From assembly GCF_001953885.1 (NCBI RefSeq), contig NZ_MQUS01000046.1, positions 1 through 56,226 of the forward strand: a stretch of DNA of 56,226 nucleotides, given 5' to 3'. Position numbers and translations under genes: made by a program. Of the stretch, positions 15,286-23,459 are shown piece after piece. The stretch comes from Streptomyces sp. IMTB 2501. GTDB lineage: Bacteria; Actinomycetota; Actinomycetes; Streptomycetales; Streptomycetaceae. The notes under the pieces are model-generated. The model was not told where the DNA came from. It searched no databases and saw nothing but the letters and a program-made list of their open reading frames with translations. Numbering within the stretch: the stretch's first letter is position 1; each line of letters starts with the position of its first letter.

Positions 15286-16998
15286 CTAGCTGCCGGAAGG
15301 ACTGGGCGTCTCGGTGTTGGTCGGGGACGGAGTCGGGGGCGGGGAGTCGGAGGACGGGGGTGGGGTTGTGGGGGTGGGGGGCGGGGTCGAGGTGGTTGGG
15401 GGTGGGGACTGGGTGGTCGGTGGGGGTGTGGGGGGTTGGGTGGGAGTGGTGGGTGGGGTGGAGGACGGGGGTGGGGATGTGGGGTGGTGGGTCGGGGCCG
15501 TGCCGTAGCCGTCGATGGAGACCACCGTGCCGGCCGGGGAGATCGCCACCTGGGCGTGCCAGAGGCCGGAGGGCTCGCGGAGGTGGTCCACGTACATCTT
15601 GATCGTCAACGTTTCGCCGGGGGCGAGGGTTCCCGCGGACCGGCTGAAGTAGAGCCAGGGCGCCGAGGTGGACGCGGACCAGCGGACCGGGGCCGAGCCG
15701 GAGGCGGAGAGGGTGATCAGCGTGGTGTCACCGTCGTTCGCGGCGCTGACATCGAGCCGCCCGGAGCCCTTGTCGCCCGCCCCGGAGACGCTGACGACCT
15801 CCACGGAGACGTCCGCCTTGCCGTCCTGACCGATGTGCGCACCGGGCTTCACGCGCGCGTTCCCAGCGTTCTCGTAACCGCCGGCCGGGTCGCCGCCGAG
15901 GGCGTCGGGGCCCTCCGCCTCGTGCGCGGTGGCCGAGGGGCCGTCCCCCTCCGCCGTCGGGGCGCCCCGGTAGGCGGCCCACAGGGCCAGGACAGGGGCG
16001 GCCACCACCGTGGCCACGACCGTCGTCGTCACGGCACGCGCGCGTAGCCGGTCCCGGCGGGCCGCGCGGTCCTTGGGGTCCATCGGGAAGCCACGCCGGT
16101 CGAAGCGGGGTGCGGCCACGCCACGCGCGCGTGAGTGGTGCGCCAGAGCGATGTGCAGTGCCGCGCGAGGGGCTTCGAGGACGGGCAGCTCGGCCGGGGT
16201 GACCGTGGCGCCGGGCCAGCGGCCGGGGACGGCGCGCTCGGCGGTTCGGCGGCAGCGCGGGCAGTCGTCCACGTGCCGGACCAGCTCGCGGCGCAGGGCC
16301 GTGCTGAGGACCAGCCGGCTGTCCCCCGTGAGGTGGGCCACGCTGGGACAGCCGCCGGTCTCGACGACGGCGAGGGCCGCTCGGGTGCGCTCGACCTCGC
16401 AGGCGGCCGTGGCCAGCAGGTCACGCGCGGCGGCGGGTTCCATGCCGAGGACGGCGGCGACCTCGTGCGCGGCCAGATGGTGGCGGACGGCCAGCTCCAG
16501 GGCCTCGCGCTGCTCGGGGGTCGTACCGGCCGCTTCCGGCCAGGCCAGCAGGGACAGTTCGCGGCGGCGCTGCTCCTGGACCTCCGGGGCCAGGGTCCGC
16601 TCGGGAACCCGGCTCGCGGCCGCGGAACGGCCCGCCGCGTGGGTGGCCTGACGTTTCTGCTTGGCCTCGGCCAGCTTGCGCAGGCATGCCCAGCGGGCGA
16701 GCGCGTACAGCCAGGCCCTGCGGTCGCCGGCGGCCCCGGGGACGCGGTGTCCGCGCCGCTCGGCCAGGGCGAGGACGTCGCCGAGGGCGGCGGTGGCCGT
16801 GTCGTGGTCGCACAGAACCGACAGGCAGTAGGTGAACAGCCCGTCCAGGTACGGCTCGTAGCGCGCCGGCGGCCGCTGGGCGAGGGTGCGCCCGGGGGCG
16901 TGGTCGTGCCCCTCCCGCGCCTCTCGTGCGGCACGCGCCTCGCGGTGCGCCCAGTGTGTGCCGCTGGTGCGGGTGGTGGTCTCCGGGCTGCTGCTCAT
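15286..16998 (-). CDS. membrane-anchored sigma-factor-like protein with zinc-finger and BACON domain
   Basis: A 570-residue protein of unusual build. Residues about 48-112 resemble ECF sigma region 2 (YEPYLDGLFTYC, AWLYALARWACLRKL) and 162-210 region 4 with a helix-turn-helix (AHEVAAVLGMEPAAARDLL). Residues 241-258 hold an anti-sigma-type zinc finger, HVDDCPRC. A single helix follows at about 324-342 (TTTVVATVVAAPVLALWAA). Outside is a BACON-like beta-sandwich (about 428-500, APWLYFSRSAGTLAPGETLTI) and a 70-residue Pro/Thr/Ser tail likely to be glycosylated or wall-spanning. It is therefore a tethered sigma-like sensor; whether it acts as a sigma factor is unknown. ATG 16998 (GTG 17001 adjacent). 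Divergent from radA. Confidence 0.9.
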   Translation of the reverse strand: MSSSPETTTRTSGTHWAHREARAAREAREGHDHAPGRTLAQRPPARYEPYLDGLFTYCLSVLCDHDTATAALGDVLALAERRGHRVPGAAGDRRAWLYALARWACLRKLAEAKQKRQATHAAGRSAAASRVPERTLAPEVQEQRRRELSLLAWPEAAGTTPEQREALELAVRHHLAAHEVAAVLGMEPAAARDLLATAACEVERTRAALAVVETGGCPSVAHLTGDSRLVLSTALRRELVRHVDDCPRCRRTAERAVPGRWPGATVTPAELPVLEAPRAALHIALAHHSRARGVAAPRFDRRGFPMDPKDRAARRDRLRARAVTTTVVATVVAAPVLALWAAYRGAPTAEGDGPSATAHEAEGPDALGGDPAGGYENAGNARVKPGAHIGQDGKADVSVEVVSVSGAGDKGSGRLDVSAANDGDTTLITLSASGSAPVRWSASTSAPWLYFSRSAGTLAPGETLTIKMYVDHLREPSGLWHAQVAISPAGTVVSIDGYGTAPTHHPTSPPPSSTPPTTPTQPPTPPPTTQSPPPTTSTPPPTPTTPPPSSDSPPPTPSPTNTETPSPSGS

Positions 16999-17157
16999 CA
17001 CCTGTGCGACCGTAGGCGGCGGCGGAGTGCCCCTTCTCGCACCTTGAGCACTTTTAATCCGTACGGGTGAAACGATCCCTCATAAGGGGACAGGAACCCT
17101 TTGTTCCGTGGCTCGATCCCGACGGGTCATGGCCGATACCGGTTCACCCGCCCACCG

Positions 17158-17217
17158 CCCGTTCATCCCACGGATGGCCCGTTCATCCCACAGTCGGCCC
17201 GTTCATCCGACGGACGG
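17158..17217. repeat. three 20-bp tandem repeats upstream of radA
   Basis: CCCGTTCATCC followed by a variable CACGGATGG, CACAGTCGG or GACGGACGG occurs at 17158, 17178 and 17198 with exact 20-bp period and no gaps. It lies 83 to 142 bp before the radA start, between divergent genes. A 20-bp period puts the copies about two helical turns apart, as for stacked protein sites. Confidence 0.9.
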
Positions 17218-17299
17218 CCCGGGGAGACCTGCCGGCGGCCGGGGAGACCCTTCGGCGAACCGGGGACCGATTGTCAGTGGCGCGGGCTACGGTTTCCGC

Positions 17300-18709
17300 A
17301 TGGCTGCCCGTACCAAGACCACCAAGGACCGCCCGTCCTACCGCTGCACCGAGTGCGGCTGGCAGACGGCCAAGTGGCTCGGCCGCTGCCCCGAATGCCA
17401 GGCCTGGGGCACGATCGAGGAGTACGGCGCGCCCGCGGTCCGTACGACGGCACCCGGCCGTGTCACCACCTCCGCGCTCCCCATCGGCCAGGTCGACGGC
17501 CGGCAGGCCACCGCCCGCACGACCGGCGTGCCCGAACTGGACCGGGTGCTCGGCGGCGGCCTGGTGCCCGGTGCGGTCGTGCTGCTCGCCGGCGAGCCCG
17601 GCGTCGGCAAGTCCACGCTGCTGCTGGACGTGGCCGCCAAGTCCGCGAGCACGGAGCACCGCACGCTCTATGTCACCGGTGAGGAGTCCGCGAGCCAGGT
17701 CCGGCTGCGCGCGGACCGCATCGGCGCCCTGCACGACGAGCTGTATCTGGCCGCCGAGACCGACCTGTCCGCGGTCCTCGGCCACTTGGACGAGGTGAAG
17801 CCGTCCCTGCTGATCCTCGACTCGGTGCAGACGGTGGCCTCCCCGGAGATCGAGGGCGCGCCCGGCGGCATGGCGCAGGTGCGGGAGGTGGCGGGCGCGC
17901 TGATCCGCGCCTCCAAGGAGCGCGGCATGTCCACACTGCTGGTGGGCCATGTCACGAAGGACGGCGCGATCGCCGGCCCGCGCCTGCTGGAGCACCTCGT
18001 GGACGTCGTGCTCCACTTCGAGGGCGACCGGCACGCGCGTCTCCGTCTCGTCCGGGGCGTGAAGAACCGCTACGGCGCCACGGACGAGGTCGGCTGCTTC
18101 GAGCTGCACGACGAGGGCATCACGGGCCTCGCCGACCCGAGCGGACTTTTCCTGACACGTCGGGACGAACCGGTCCCCGGCACCTGCCTGACCGTCACCC
18201 TGGAGGGCCGCCGCCCGCTGGTGGCCGAGGTGCAGGCGCTGACCGTCGACTCCCAGATCCCCTCTCCGCGGCGTACGACCTCGGGCCTGGAGACCTCGCG
18301 CGTGTCGATGATGCTGGCCGTCCTGGAGCAGCGCGGCCGGATCAGCGCGCTCGGCAAGCGGGACATCTACTCCGCGACGGTGGGCGGGGTGAAGCTGTCG
18401 GAGCCGGCCGCCGACCTCGCGGTCGCGCTGGCGCTGGCCTCCGCCGCCAGTGACACCCCGCTGCCGAAGAATCTGGTGGCGATCGGCGAGGTGGGCCTCG
18501 CGGGCGAGGTCAGACGGGTCACGGGCGTGCAGCGCAGGCTCTCCGAGGCGCACCGGCTGGGCTTCACGCACGCGCTCGTGCCGACCGACCCGGGCAAGGT
18601 GCCGCCCGGTATGAAGGTCCTGGAAGTGGCCGACATGGGGGACGCGCTGCGGGTGCTGCCGCGCTCGCGTCGCCGAGAGGCCCCACGGGAGGCCGAGGAG
18701 CGCCGGTAG
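17300..18709 (+). CDS. radA: DNA repair protein RadA (Sms)
   Basis: RecA-related helicase that processes recombination branch structures. The 469-residue protein has the N-terminal C4 zinc finger (CTECGW...CPEC), Walker A GEPGVGKST, the RadA-specific KNRYG loop (GVKNRYGATDEVG) and the C-terminal Lon-like domain (TVGGVKL, AIGEVGLAGEVR). ATG 17300 starts just before the zinc finger. It is followed after 80 bp by disA on the same strand; the same pairing is widespread in Gram-positive bacteria, and in Bacillus RadA modulates DisA activity. Confidence 0.97.
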   Translation: MAARTKTTKDRPSYRCTECGWQTAKWLGRCPECQAWGTIEEYGAPAVRTTAPGRVTTSALPIGQVDGRQATARTTGVPELDRVLGGGLVPGAVVLLAGEPGVGKSTLLLDVAAKSASTEHRTLYVTGEESASQVRLRADRIGALHDELYLAAETDLSAVLGHLDEVKPSLLILDSVQTVASPEIEGAPGGMAQVREVAGALIRASKERGMSTLLVGHVTKDGAIAGPRLLEHLVDVVLHFEGDRHARLRLVRGVKNRYGATDEVGCFELHDEGITGLADPSGLFLTRRDEPVPGTCLTVTLEGRRPLVAEVQALTVDSQIPSPRRTTSGLETSRVSMMLAVLEQRGRISALGKRDIYSATVGGVKLSEPAADLAVALALASAASDTPLPKNLVAIGEVGLAGEVRRVTGVQRRLSEAHRLGFTHALVPTDPGKVPPGMKVLEVADMGDALRVLPRSRRREAPREAEERR

Positions 18710-18789
18710 ACTTTGCCCAGGTCTCGCCTGTCCGTACGAACCGAGTGCGGGTACGGGAGCGCGTCAGAACCTGCGACCGGAGGAGTGCA

Positions 18790-19914
18790 GTGGCAGCCAA
18801 CGACCGGGCAGCAGCTCCCGGAAAGTCCGGTGGGAGTGCCGGTTCCGATGGCCTGATGCGCGCCTCGCTGAGCGCCGTGGCTCCCGGTACGGCCCTGCGT
18901 GACGGCCTTGAGCGCGTTCTGCGCGGCAACACCGGCGGGCTGATCGTCCTCGGCTCCGACAAGACGGTCGAGGCGATGTGCACGGGCGGTTTTGTCCTGG
19001 ATGTCGAGTTCACCGCGACCCGGCTGCGGGAGCTGTGCAAGCTCGACGGCGGCATCGTGCTCTCCTCCGACCTGTCGAAGATCCTGCGCGCCGGTGTGCA
19101 GCTGGTGCCGGACCCGACGATCCCGACGGAGGAGACGGGCACCCGGCACCGCACGGCGGACCGGGTCAGCAAGCAGGTCGGCTTCCCCGTGGTCTCCGTC
19201 TCCCAGTCGATGCGGCTGATCGCCCTCTACGTCGACGGTCAGCGCCGCGTCCTGGAGGACTCGGCGGCGATCCTGTCCCGGGCGAACCAGGCGCTGGCCA
19301 CGCTGGAGCGGTACAAGCTGCGCCTGGACGAGGTGGCCGGCACGCTGTCGGCGCTGGAGATCGAGGACCTGGTGACGGTGCGGGACGTGTCCGCCGTCGC
19401 ACAGCGGCTGGAGATGGTCCGTCGTATCGCCACCGAAATCGCTGAATATGTGGTCGAACTGGGCACCGACGGGCGTCTTCTCGCGCTCCAGCTGGAGGAG
19501 TTGATCGCCGGTGTCGAGCCCGACCGTGAGCTGGTCGTCCGGGACTATGTCCCCGAGCCGACGGCGAAGCGGTCCCGTACGGTCGAGGAGGCGCTGTCCG
19601 AGCTGGACGCGCTGAGCCACGCGGAGCTGCTGGAACTCGGCACGGTGGCGCGTGCGCTGGGGTACACCGGATCGCCCGAGACACTGGACTCCGCGGTGTC
19701 CCCGCGGGGCTTCCGGCTGCTGGCGAAGGTTCCACGCCTTCCGGGCGCGATCATCGACCGGCTGGTCGAGCATTTCGGGGGCCTGCAGAAGCTACTCGCT
19801 GCCAGCGTGGATGATCTGCAGACCGTGGATGGTGTGGGAGAGGCGCGCGCGAGGAGCGTGCGGGAGGGTCTGTCCCGGTTGGCGGAGTCGTCCATCCTGG
19901 AGCGGTACGTCTGA
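18790..19914 (+). CDS. disA: DNA integrity scanning diadenylate cyclase DisA
   Basis: Makes cyclic di-AMP from two ATP and scans DNA branch points. The 374-residue protein has an N-terminal DAC domain with catalytic Asp86 in LDGGIVLSSD and the RHR motif (119-121), a helical linker, and a C-terminal helix-hairpin-helix DNA-binding domain (VDDLQTVDGVGEARARSV). The usual DGA motif reads DGG here; Asp86 is the residue mutated in published S. venezuelae work, so this is probably the normal Streptomyces form. GTG 18790 is chosen for GGAGGAG 6 nt upstream. Likely co-transcribed with radA. Confidence 0.97.
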   Translation: MAANDRAAAPGKSGGSAGSDGLMRASLSAVAPGTALRDGLERVLRGNTGGLIVLGSDKTVEAMCTGGFVLDVEFTATRLRELCKLDGGIVLSSDLSKILRAGVQLVPDPTIPTEETGTRHRTADRVSKQVGFPVVSVSQSMRLIALYVDGQRRVLEDSAAILSRANQALATLERYKLRLDEVAGTLSALEIEDLVTVRDVSAVAQRLEMVRRIATEIAEYVVELGTDGRLLALQLEELIAGVEPDRELVVRDYVPEPTAKRSRTVEEALSELDALSHAELLELGTVARALGYTGSPETLDSAVSPRGFRLLAKVPRLPGAIIDRLVEHFGGLQKLLAASVDDLQTVDGVGEARARSVREGLSRLAESSILERYV

Positions 19915-19986
19915 GTTCTGGCCGGGCGCCCAATAGCTCGGGAGGCACGGTGGTCTTGCGACTGCGGGTCCATCGCGGCTGGTCGT

Positions 19987-20049
19987 GCAGTTCCCCGCGC
20001 CCCTTGGGCAGGCAAGCTGCAGCGTGCTTTCAGGAGCCCGGGGAACTGC
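19987..20049. terminator. Streptomyces-type hairpin element after disA
   Basis: GCAGTTCCCC (19987-19996) and GGGGAACTGC (20040-20049) are perfect 10-bp inverted arms around a 43-nt GC-rich loop that begins GCGCCCC. From memory, this CAGTTCCCCGCGCCCC element is scattered through Streptomyces intergenic DNA between convergent genes. A degenerate half copy is at 27050-27066. Confidence 0.6.
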
Positions 20050-20102
20050 GCGAACGCCCCCACACACCCGCACCCGACGACGAACCCGCGCTGCCCCGAT
20101 CC

Positions 20103-20906
20103 TCAGTCCGCCGACAGCACGAACGAAGCGCGTACCTTCCCGAACCCGGGCGCCTTCGCCTCCAGCAGATACGTACCCGCCCCCGCCGAACCCCCGGAGG
20201 GAGTGGGCGTCGCGCACTGGGGCGCGCTCGGCCTGCGGTCCCACTTCACCGTGTACGTGATGCTCTGGCCCGCCGGTACGCGGAACGGCAGGCTCCCGGG
20301 GCCCTGGGGGCAGTCGGCCGAGGACCAGAACGGGGCGCTTCGGTCGGCCGACGTGATGGTCAACACCGCGCTCTTGGGCCCGAGATCGACCTTGCAGTCG
20401 GTGGGCGAGCCGTTCTTCGCGGTGAGTTCGAAGGTCGGTGTCTGGTCCGGCGAGTAGGAGTTGCGCAGGCTGCGCAGGGTCAACGTCACTGCGGAGGACG
20501 TGCAGTTGGGGAGTGAGGAGGACGCCGGGAGCGTGTCGCCCGTACCGACGTTGCCGCCTCCGGCCCCCGAACCGGAGCCGCCGCCCGAGCCGTCACCGGA
20601 CCCGGAGGACCCGCTGTCGCCGCCGGAGGCGGAACCGCTCCCACTGGAGTCCCCACCGCTCGACTCGTCGCGCCCGCCCGGGTGTTGACTGATCGCGGGC
20701 CCGGACGAGGACGGCCCCGGCGTGATCGTGTGCGCGGGGTTCTTGCCGTTGGACGCCTCGGGGTTCTTCTTGCCGCCCCCGCCGCCGGCGGTCGCGATCC
20801 AGGTGACCAGCAGTGCCAACAGGGCCACCACGGACAGCAGTACGACCCTCCTTCGCCAGTAGATGGAGGAGGGAAACGGCCCGACCGGATTGCGCAGAGA
20901 ACCCAC
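20103..20906 (-). CDS. membrane-anchored secreted protein with Gly/Ser linker
   Basis: A 267-residue protein with one N-terminal helix (VVLLSVVALLALLVTWIATAG), a long Ser/Gly/Asp-rich low-complexity linker, and a C-terminal beta-rich domain of about 120 residues with four Cys (LPNCTSS, PTDCKVD, SADCPQG, PQCATPT) likely forming two disulfides. No family was recognised; it resembles DUF4232-like extracellular domains in its VTLTLRSLRNSYSPDQTPTF-type strands, without certainty. GTG 20906 is chosen because AAGG lies 9 nt upstream and the basic-hydrophobic N-terminus follows; an in-frame start at 21029 would add 41 residues. Divergent from mutY. Confidence 0.82.
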   Translation of the reverse strand: MGSLRNPVGPFPSSIYWRRRVVLLSVVALLALLVTWIATAGGGGGKKNPEASNGKNPAHTITPGPSSSGPAISQHPGGRDESSGGDSSGSGSASGGDSGSSGSGDGSGGGSGSGAGGGNVGTGDTLPASSSLPNCTSSAVTLTLRSLRNSYSPDQTPTFELTAKNGSPTDCKVDLGPKSAVLTITSADRSAPFWSSADCPQGPGSLPFRVPAGQSITYTVKWDRRPSAPQCATPTPSGGSAGAGTYLLEAKAPGFGKVRASFVLSAD

Positions 20907-21086
20907 GGCCCAAACCTTACGAGAGAACCCCGTGCTTGCTTGCGTCACCCGCCGCCCGGGCGGCAACTTTTCCAGATCATCATCCCGGTAACTGCCGTCA
21001 GCGGCGGGGCCCTTCACAGATCGCGACACTGAGTGACCGCGCCGTCACCCGCCACGGACGCCTCGCCGTGGGAGGATCGGAAGGCC

Positions 21087-21962
21087 ATGACTGAGACGCT
21101 GCACACCCCCGTGATCGCCTGGTTCGACGCCCACGCCCGCGACCTCCCCTGGCGCCGCCCGGAGGCGGGCCCGTGGGGTGTGATGGTCAGCGAGTTCATG
21201 CTGCAGCAGACCCCGGTCAGCCGGGTGCTGCCCATCTATGAGGAGTGGCTGGCCCGCTGGCCCCGCCCCGCCGGCCTCGCGAAGGAGGCACCGGGCGAGG
21301 CGGTGCGCGCCTGGGGCCGGCTCGGCTACCCGCGCCGGGCGCTCAGACTGCACGGAGCCGCCGTGGCCATAACGGAACGGCACGGCGGGGACGTACCGAC
21401 GGATCACTCACAGCTGCTGGCGCTGCCCGGCATCGGCGAGTACACGGCGGCCGCGGTGGCGTCGTTCGCGTACGGGCAGCGGCATGCGGTGCTGGACACG
21501 AATGTGCGCCGGGTCTTCGCGCGGGCGGTGACGGGGATGCAGTACCCGCCGAACGCGACGACGGCCGCCGAGCGGCGCCTGGCCCGTGAGCTGCTGCCGG
21601 AGGACGAGAAGACGGCCGCGCGCTGGGCCGCCGCCTCGATGGAGCTGGGCGCGCTGGTGTGTACGGCGAAGAACGAGGGGTGCGGGCGGTGCCCGATCGC
21701 CGCGCAGTGCGCCTGGCGGCTGGCCGGCAAGCCGGAGCACGCGGGGCCGCCGCGCCGGGGGCAGACGTACGCGGGTACGGACCGGCAGGTGCGCGGCAAG
21801 CTGCTGGCGGTGTTGCGGGAGGCGCACGCGCCGGTCCCGCAGGCGGCGCTGGACCGGGTGTGGCACGAGCCGGTGCAGCGCGCCCGAGCGCTCGACGGGC
21901 TTGTCACGGACGGTCTGGTGGAGCCGCTGCCGGGCGGCCTGTATCGACTGCCGCTGAGCTGA
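21087..21962 (+). CDS. mutY: A/G-specific adenine glycosylase
   Basis: Removes adenine mispaired with 8-oxoguanine. The 291-residue protein carries the MutY substrate loop GVMVSEFMLQQTPVSRV, helix-hairpin-helix LLALPGIGEYTAAA, catalytic Asp in LDTNVRRV and a C-terminal [4Fe-4S] motif (C-x6-C-x2-C-x5-C in CTAKNEGCGRCPIAAQC). The 8-oxoG-recognising MutT-like C-terminal domain is short compared with the E. coli protein. ATG 21087 with GGAGG 11 nt upstream. Confidence 0.95.
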   Translation: MTETLHTPVIAWFDAHARDLPWRRPEAGPWGVMVSEFMLQQTPVSRVLPIYEEWLARWPRPAGLAKEAPGEAVRAWGRLGYPRRALRLHGAAVAITERHGGDVPTDHSQLLALPGIGEYTAAAVASFAYGQRHAVLDTNVRRVFARAVTGMQYPPNATTAAERRLARELLPEDEKTAARWAAASMELGALVCTAKNEGCGRCPIAAQCAWRLAGKPEHAGPPRRGQTYAGTDRQVRGKLLAVLREAHAPVPQAALDRVWHEPVQRARALDGLVTDGLVEPLPGGLYRLPLS

Positions 21963-22036
21963 CGCACAGCCAAGTCACAGCCTCAGGGGCTCTGTTACGG
22001 AGCCACTTGCCCGACAAAAGCCTACAGAAAGGGACA

Positions 22037-22074
22037 TAACGACCAACCTGCTTACCCCGCTTCCACGGTCGTTA
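22037..22074. promoter_or_regulatory. inverted repeat upstream of sigE
   Basis: TAACGACC (22037-22044) and GGTCGTTA (22067-22074) are perfect 8-bp inverted arms separated by 22 bp, 165 to 200 bp before the sigE ATG. In S. coelicolor the sigE promoter is activated by CseB. This repeat is a candidate CseB site, but I cannot place the transcription start. A weaker GGCTC/GAGCC hairpin (21988-22004) sits just after mutY. Confidence 0.45.
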
Positions 22075-22238
22075 CACAACCGACGGATAGCCGATTGCTA
22101 GCCGAAGGCTGGATCGGACAGCGCCGTGACAACCACTCCGTAGTTTCTTCTCCGTGCCCGGCAGACCACCGGACACGGGGATGCGGAACGGAACTTCAGG
22201 CACGGGCCGGAGTACACGGGGAACGGAGGCGGTTGATC

Positions 22239-22778
22239 ATGGCGCAGGGCGAGGTGCTCGAATTCGAGGAGTACGTCCGCACCCGGCAGGACGCGCTGCT
22301 GCGCAGCGCCCGCCGACTGGTGCCGGACCCCGTCGACGCCCAGGACCTGCTGCAGACGGCGCTGGTGCGCACGTACGGCCGCTGGGAGGGCATCGCCGAC
22401 AAGCGGCTCGCCGACGCCTATCTGCGCCGTGTCATGATCAACACCCGTACGGAGTGGTGGCGGGCGCGCAAGCTGGAGGAGGTCCCGACCGAGCAGCTGC
22501 CGGACGCGTCCGTGGACGACTCCACCGAGCAGCACGCCGACCGGGCTCTGCTGATGGACGTCATGAAGGTGCTCGCACCGAAGCAGCGCAGTGTCGTGGT
22601 GCTGCGACACTGGGAGCAGATGTCCACAGAGGAGACGGCCGCCGCCCTCGGCATGTCGGCCGGTACGGTCAAGAGCACGCTGCACCGGGCGCTCGCCCGG
22701 CTCCGTGAGGAGCTGGAGGCCCGCGATCTGGACGCACGCGCGCTGGAGCGTGAGGAGCGGGAGCGTTGCGCGGCCTGA
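22239..22778 (+). CDS. sigE: RNA polymerase sigma factor SigE (cell-envelope stress)
   Basis: ECF sigma factor (SigE of the Streptomyces envelope-stress system) that directs genes for wall repair. The 179-residue protein has region 2 (VDAQDLLQTALVRTYGRW, YLRRVMINTRTEWWR) and region 4 helix-turn-helix (STEETAAALGMSAGTVKSTLHRAL). There is no anti-sigma gene, as expected: in this system SigE level is set at transcription by CseBC. ATG 22239 with GGAGG 9 nt upstream. The last 13 nt overlap cseA. Confidence 0.97.
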   Translation: MAQGEVLEFEEYVRTRQDALLRSARRLVPDPVDAQDLLQTALVRTYGRWEGIADKRLADAYLRRVMINTRTEWWRARKLEEVPTEQLPDASVDDSTEQHADRALLMDVMKVLAPKQRSVVVLRHWEQMSTEETAAALGMSAGTVKSTLHRALARLREELEARDLDARALEREERERCAA

Positions 22779-23422
22779 CCGGGGCCGGGCCTGACCGGGC
22801 CCGAGGCAGTTCACAGGCGGTGATCGCGGTGGGGGCCGTGCTCACCGCCGTCGCCCTTTTCGTCGCCGCGTGCGGCACGGGGGGCACGGGCGCCCGGGAC
22901 GAGGGCCCGGCTCATGCGTCGGCGGTCGCGGGAGCGGTCGCCTCCCCCTCGCCCAGCGCGTCCGGCGGCTTCCGGCGGGTGGACGCCGTTTCGCTGATCA
23001 AGAACGACCCGAAGGTCTCCACGACGGTCAAGCGCGAGCTGGAGCCGTGCAGCGCCGACGAATACCCGGTCGAGGTGTCCTACGGCTATCTGACCGGCGG
23101 ATCGGTCAACGACATCCTCGTCAACGTGTCGACCTGCGGCGACTTGGTTGGCATCGCCACGTATGTGTACCGGGACGTCGACGGTTCGTACAAGAATGTC
23201 TTCAAGGCGGAGGAGTCGCCGGTCTACGCCGAGATCGACGGCTCCGCCCTGACCGTGACCAAGCAGGTGTACGACACGGACGATCCGGTGTCGAACCCGT
23301 CAAAGGAGACGGTGACCACGTACACCTGGAAGGCGGGCCGGTTCGCCCAGAAGGACATACACGAGACCGACTACAACAAGGCCGGCTCCAGCGACGACGC
23401 GACGCCCGCGCCGGACAACTGA
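22766..23422 (+). CDS. cseA: lipoprotein CseA, negative modulator of the SigE system
   Basis: A 218-residue lipoprotein. It has a basic N-terminus, a hydrophobic stretch (AVIAVGAVLTAVALFVAAC) with the lipobox ending at Cys36, then a Ser/Pro linker and a compact extracellular domain containing the only two further Cys (ELEPCSADE, NVSTCGDL). In S. coelicolor, CseA is an envelope lipoprotein that tones down sigE expression. The start is TTG 22766, overlapping sigE by 13 nt, with GAGGAGCGGGAG upstream inside sigE, so translation is coupled. Confidence 0.92.
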   Translation: MRGLTGAGPDRARGSSQAVIAVGAVLTAVALFVAACGTGGTGARDEGPAHASAVAGAVASPSPSASGGFRRVDAVSLIKNDPKVSTTVKRELEPCSADEYPVEVSYGYLTGGSVNDILVNVSTCGDLVGIATYVYRDVDGSYKNVFKAEESPVYAEIDGSALTVTKQVYDTDDPVSNPSKETVTTYTWKAGRFAQKDIHETDYNKAGSSDDATPAPDN

Positions 23423-23459
23423 CCCCCACACGCACACCACGAGGACTGAGAGCACCGGG

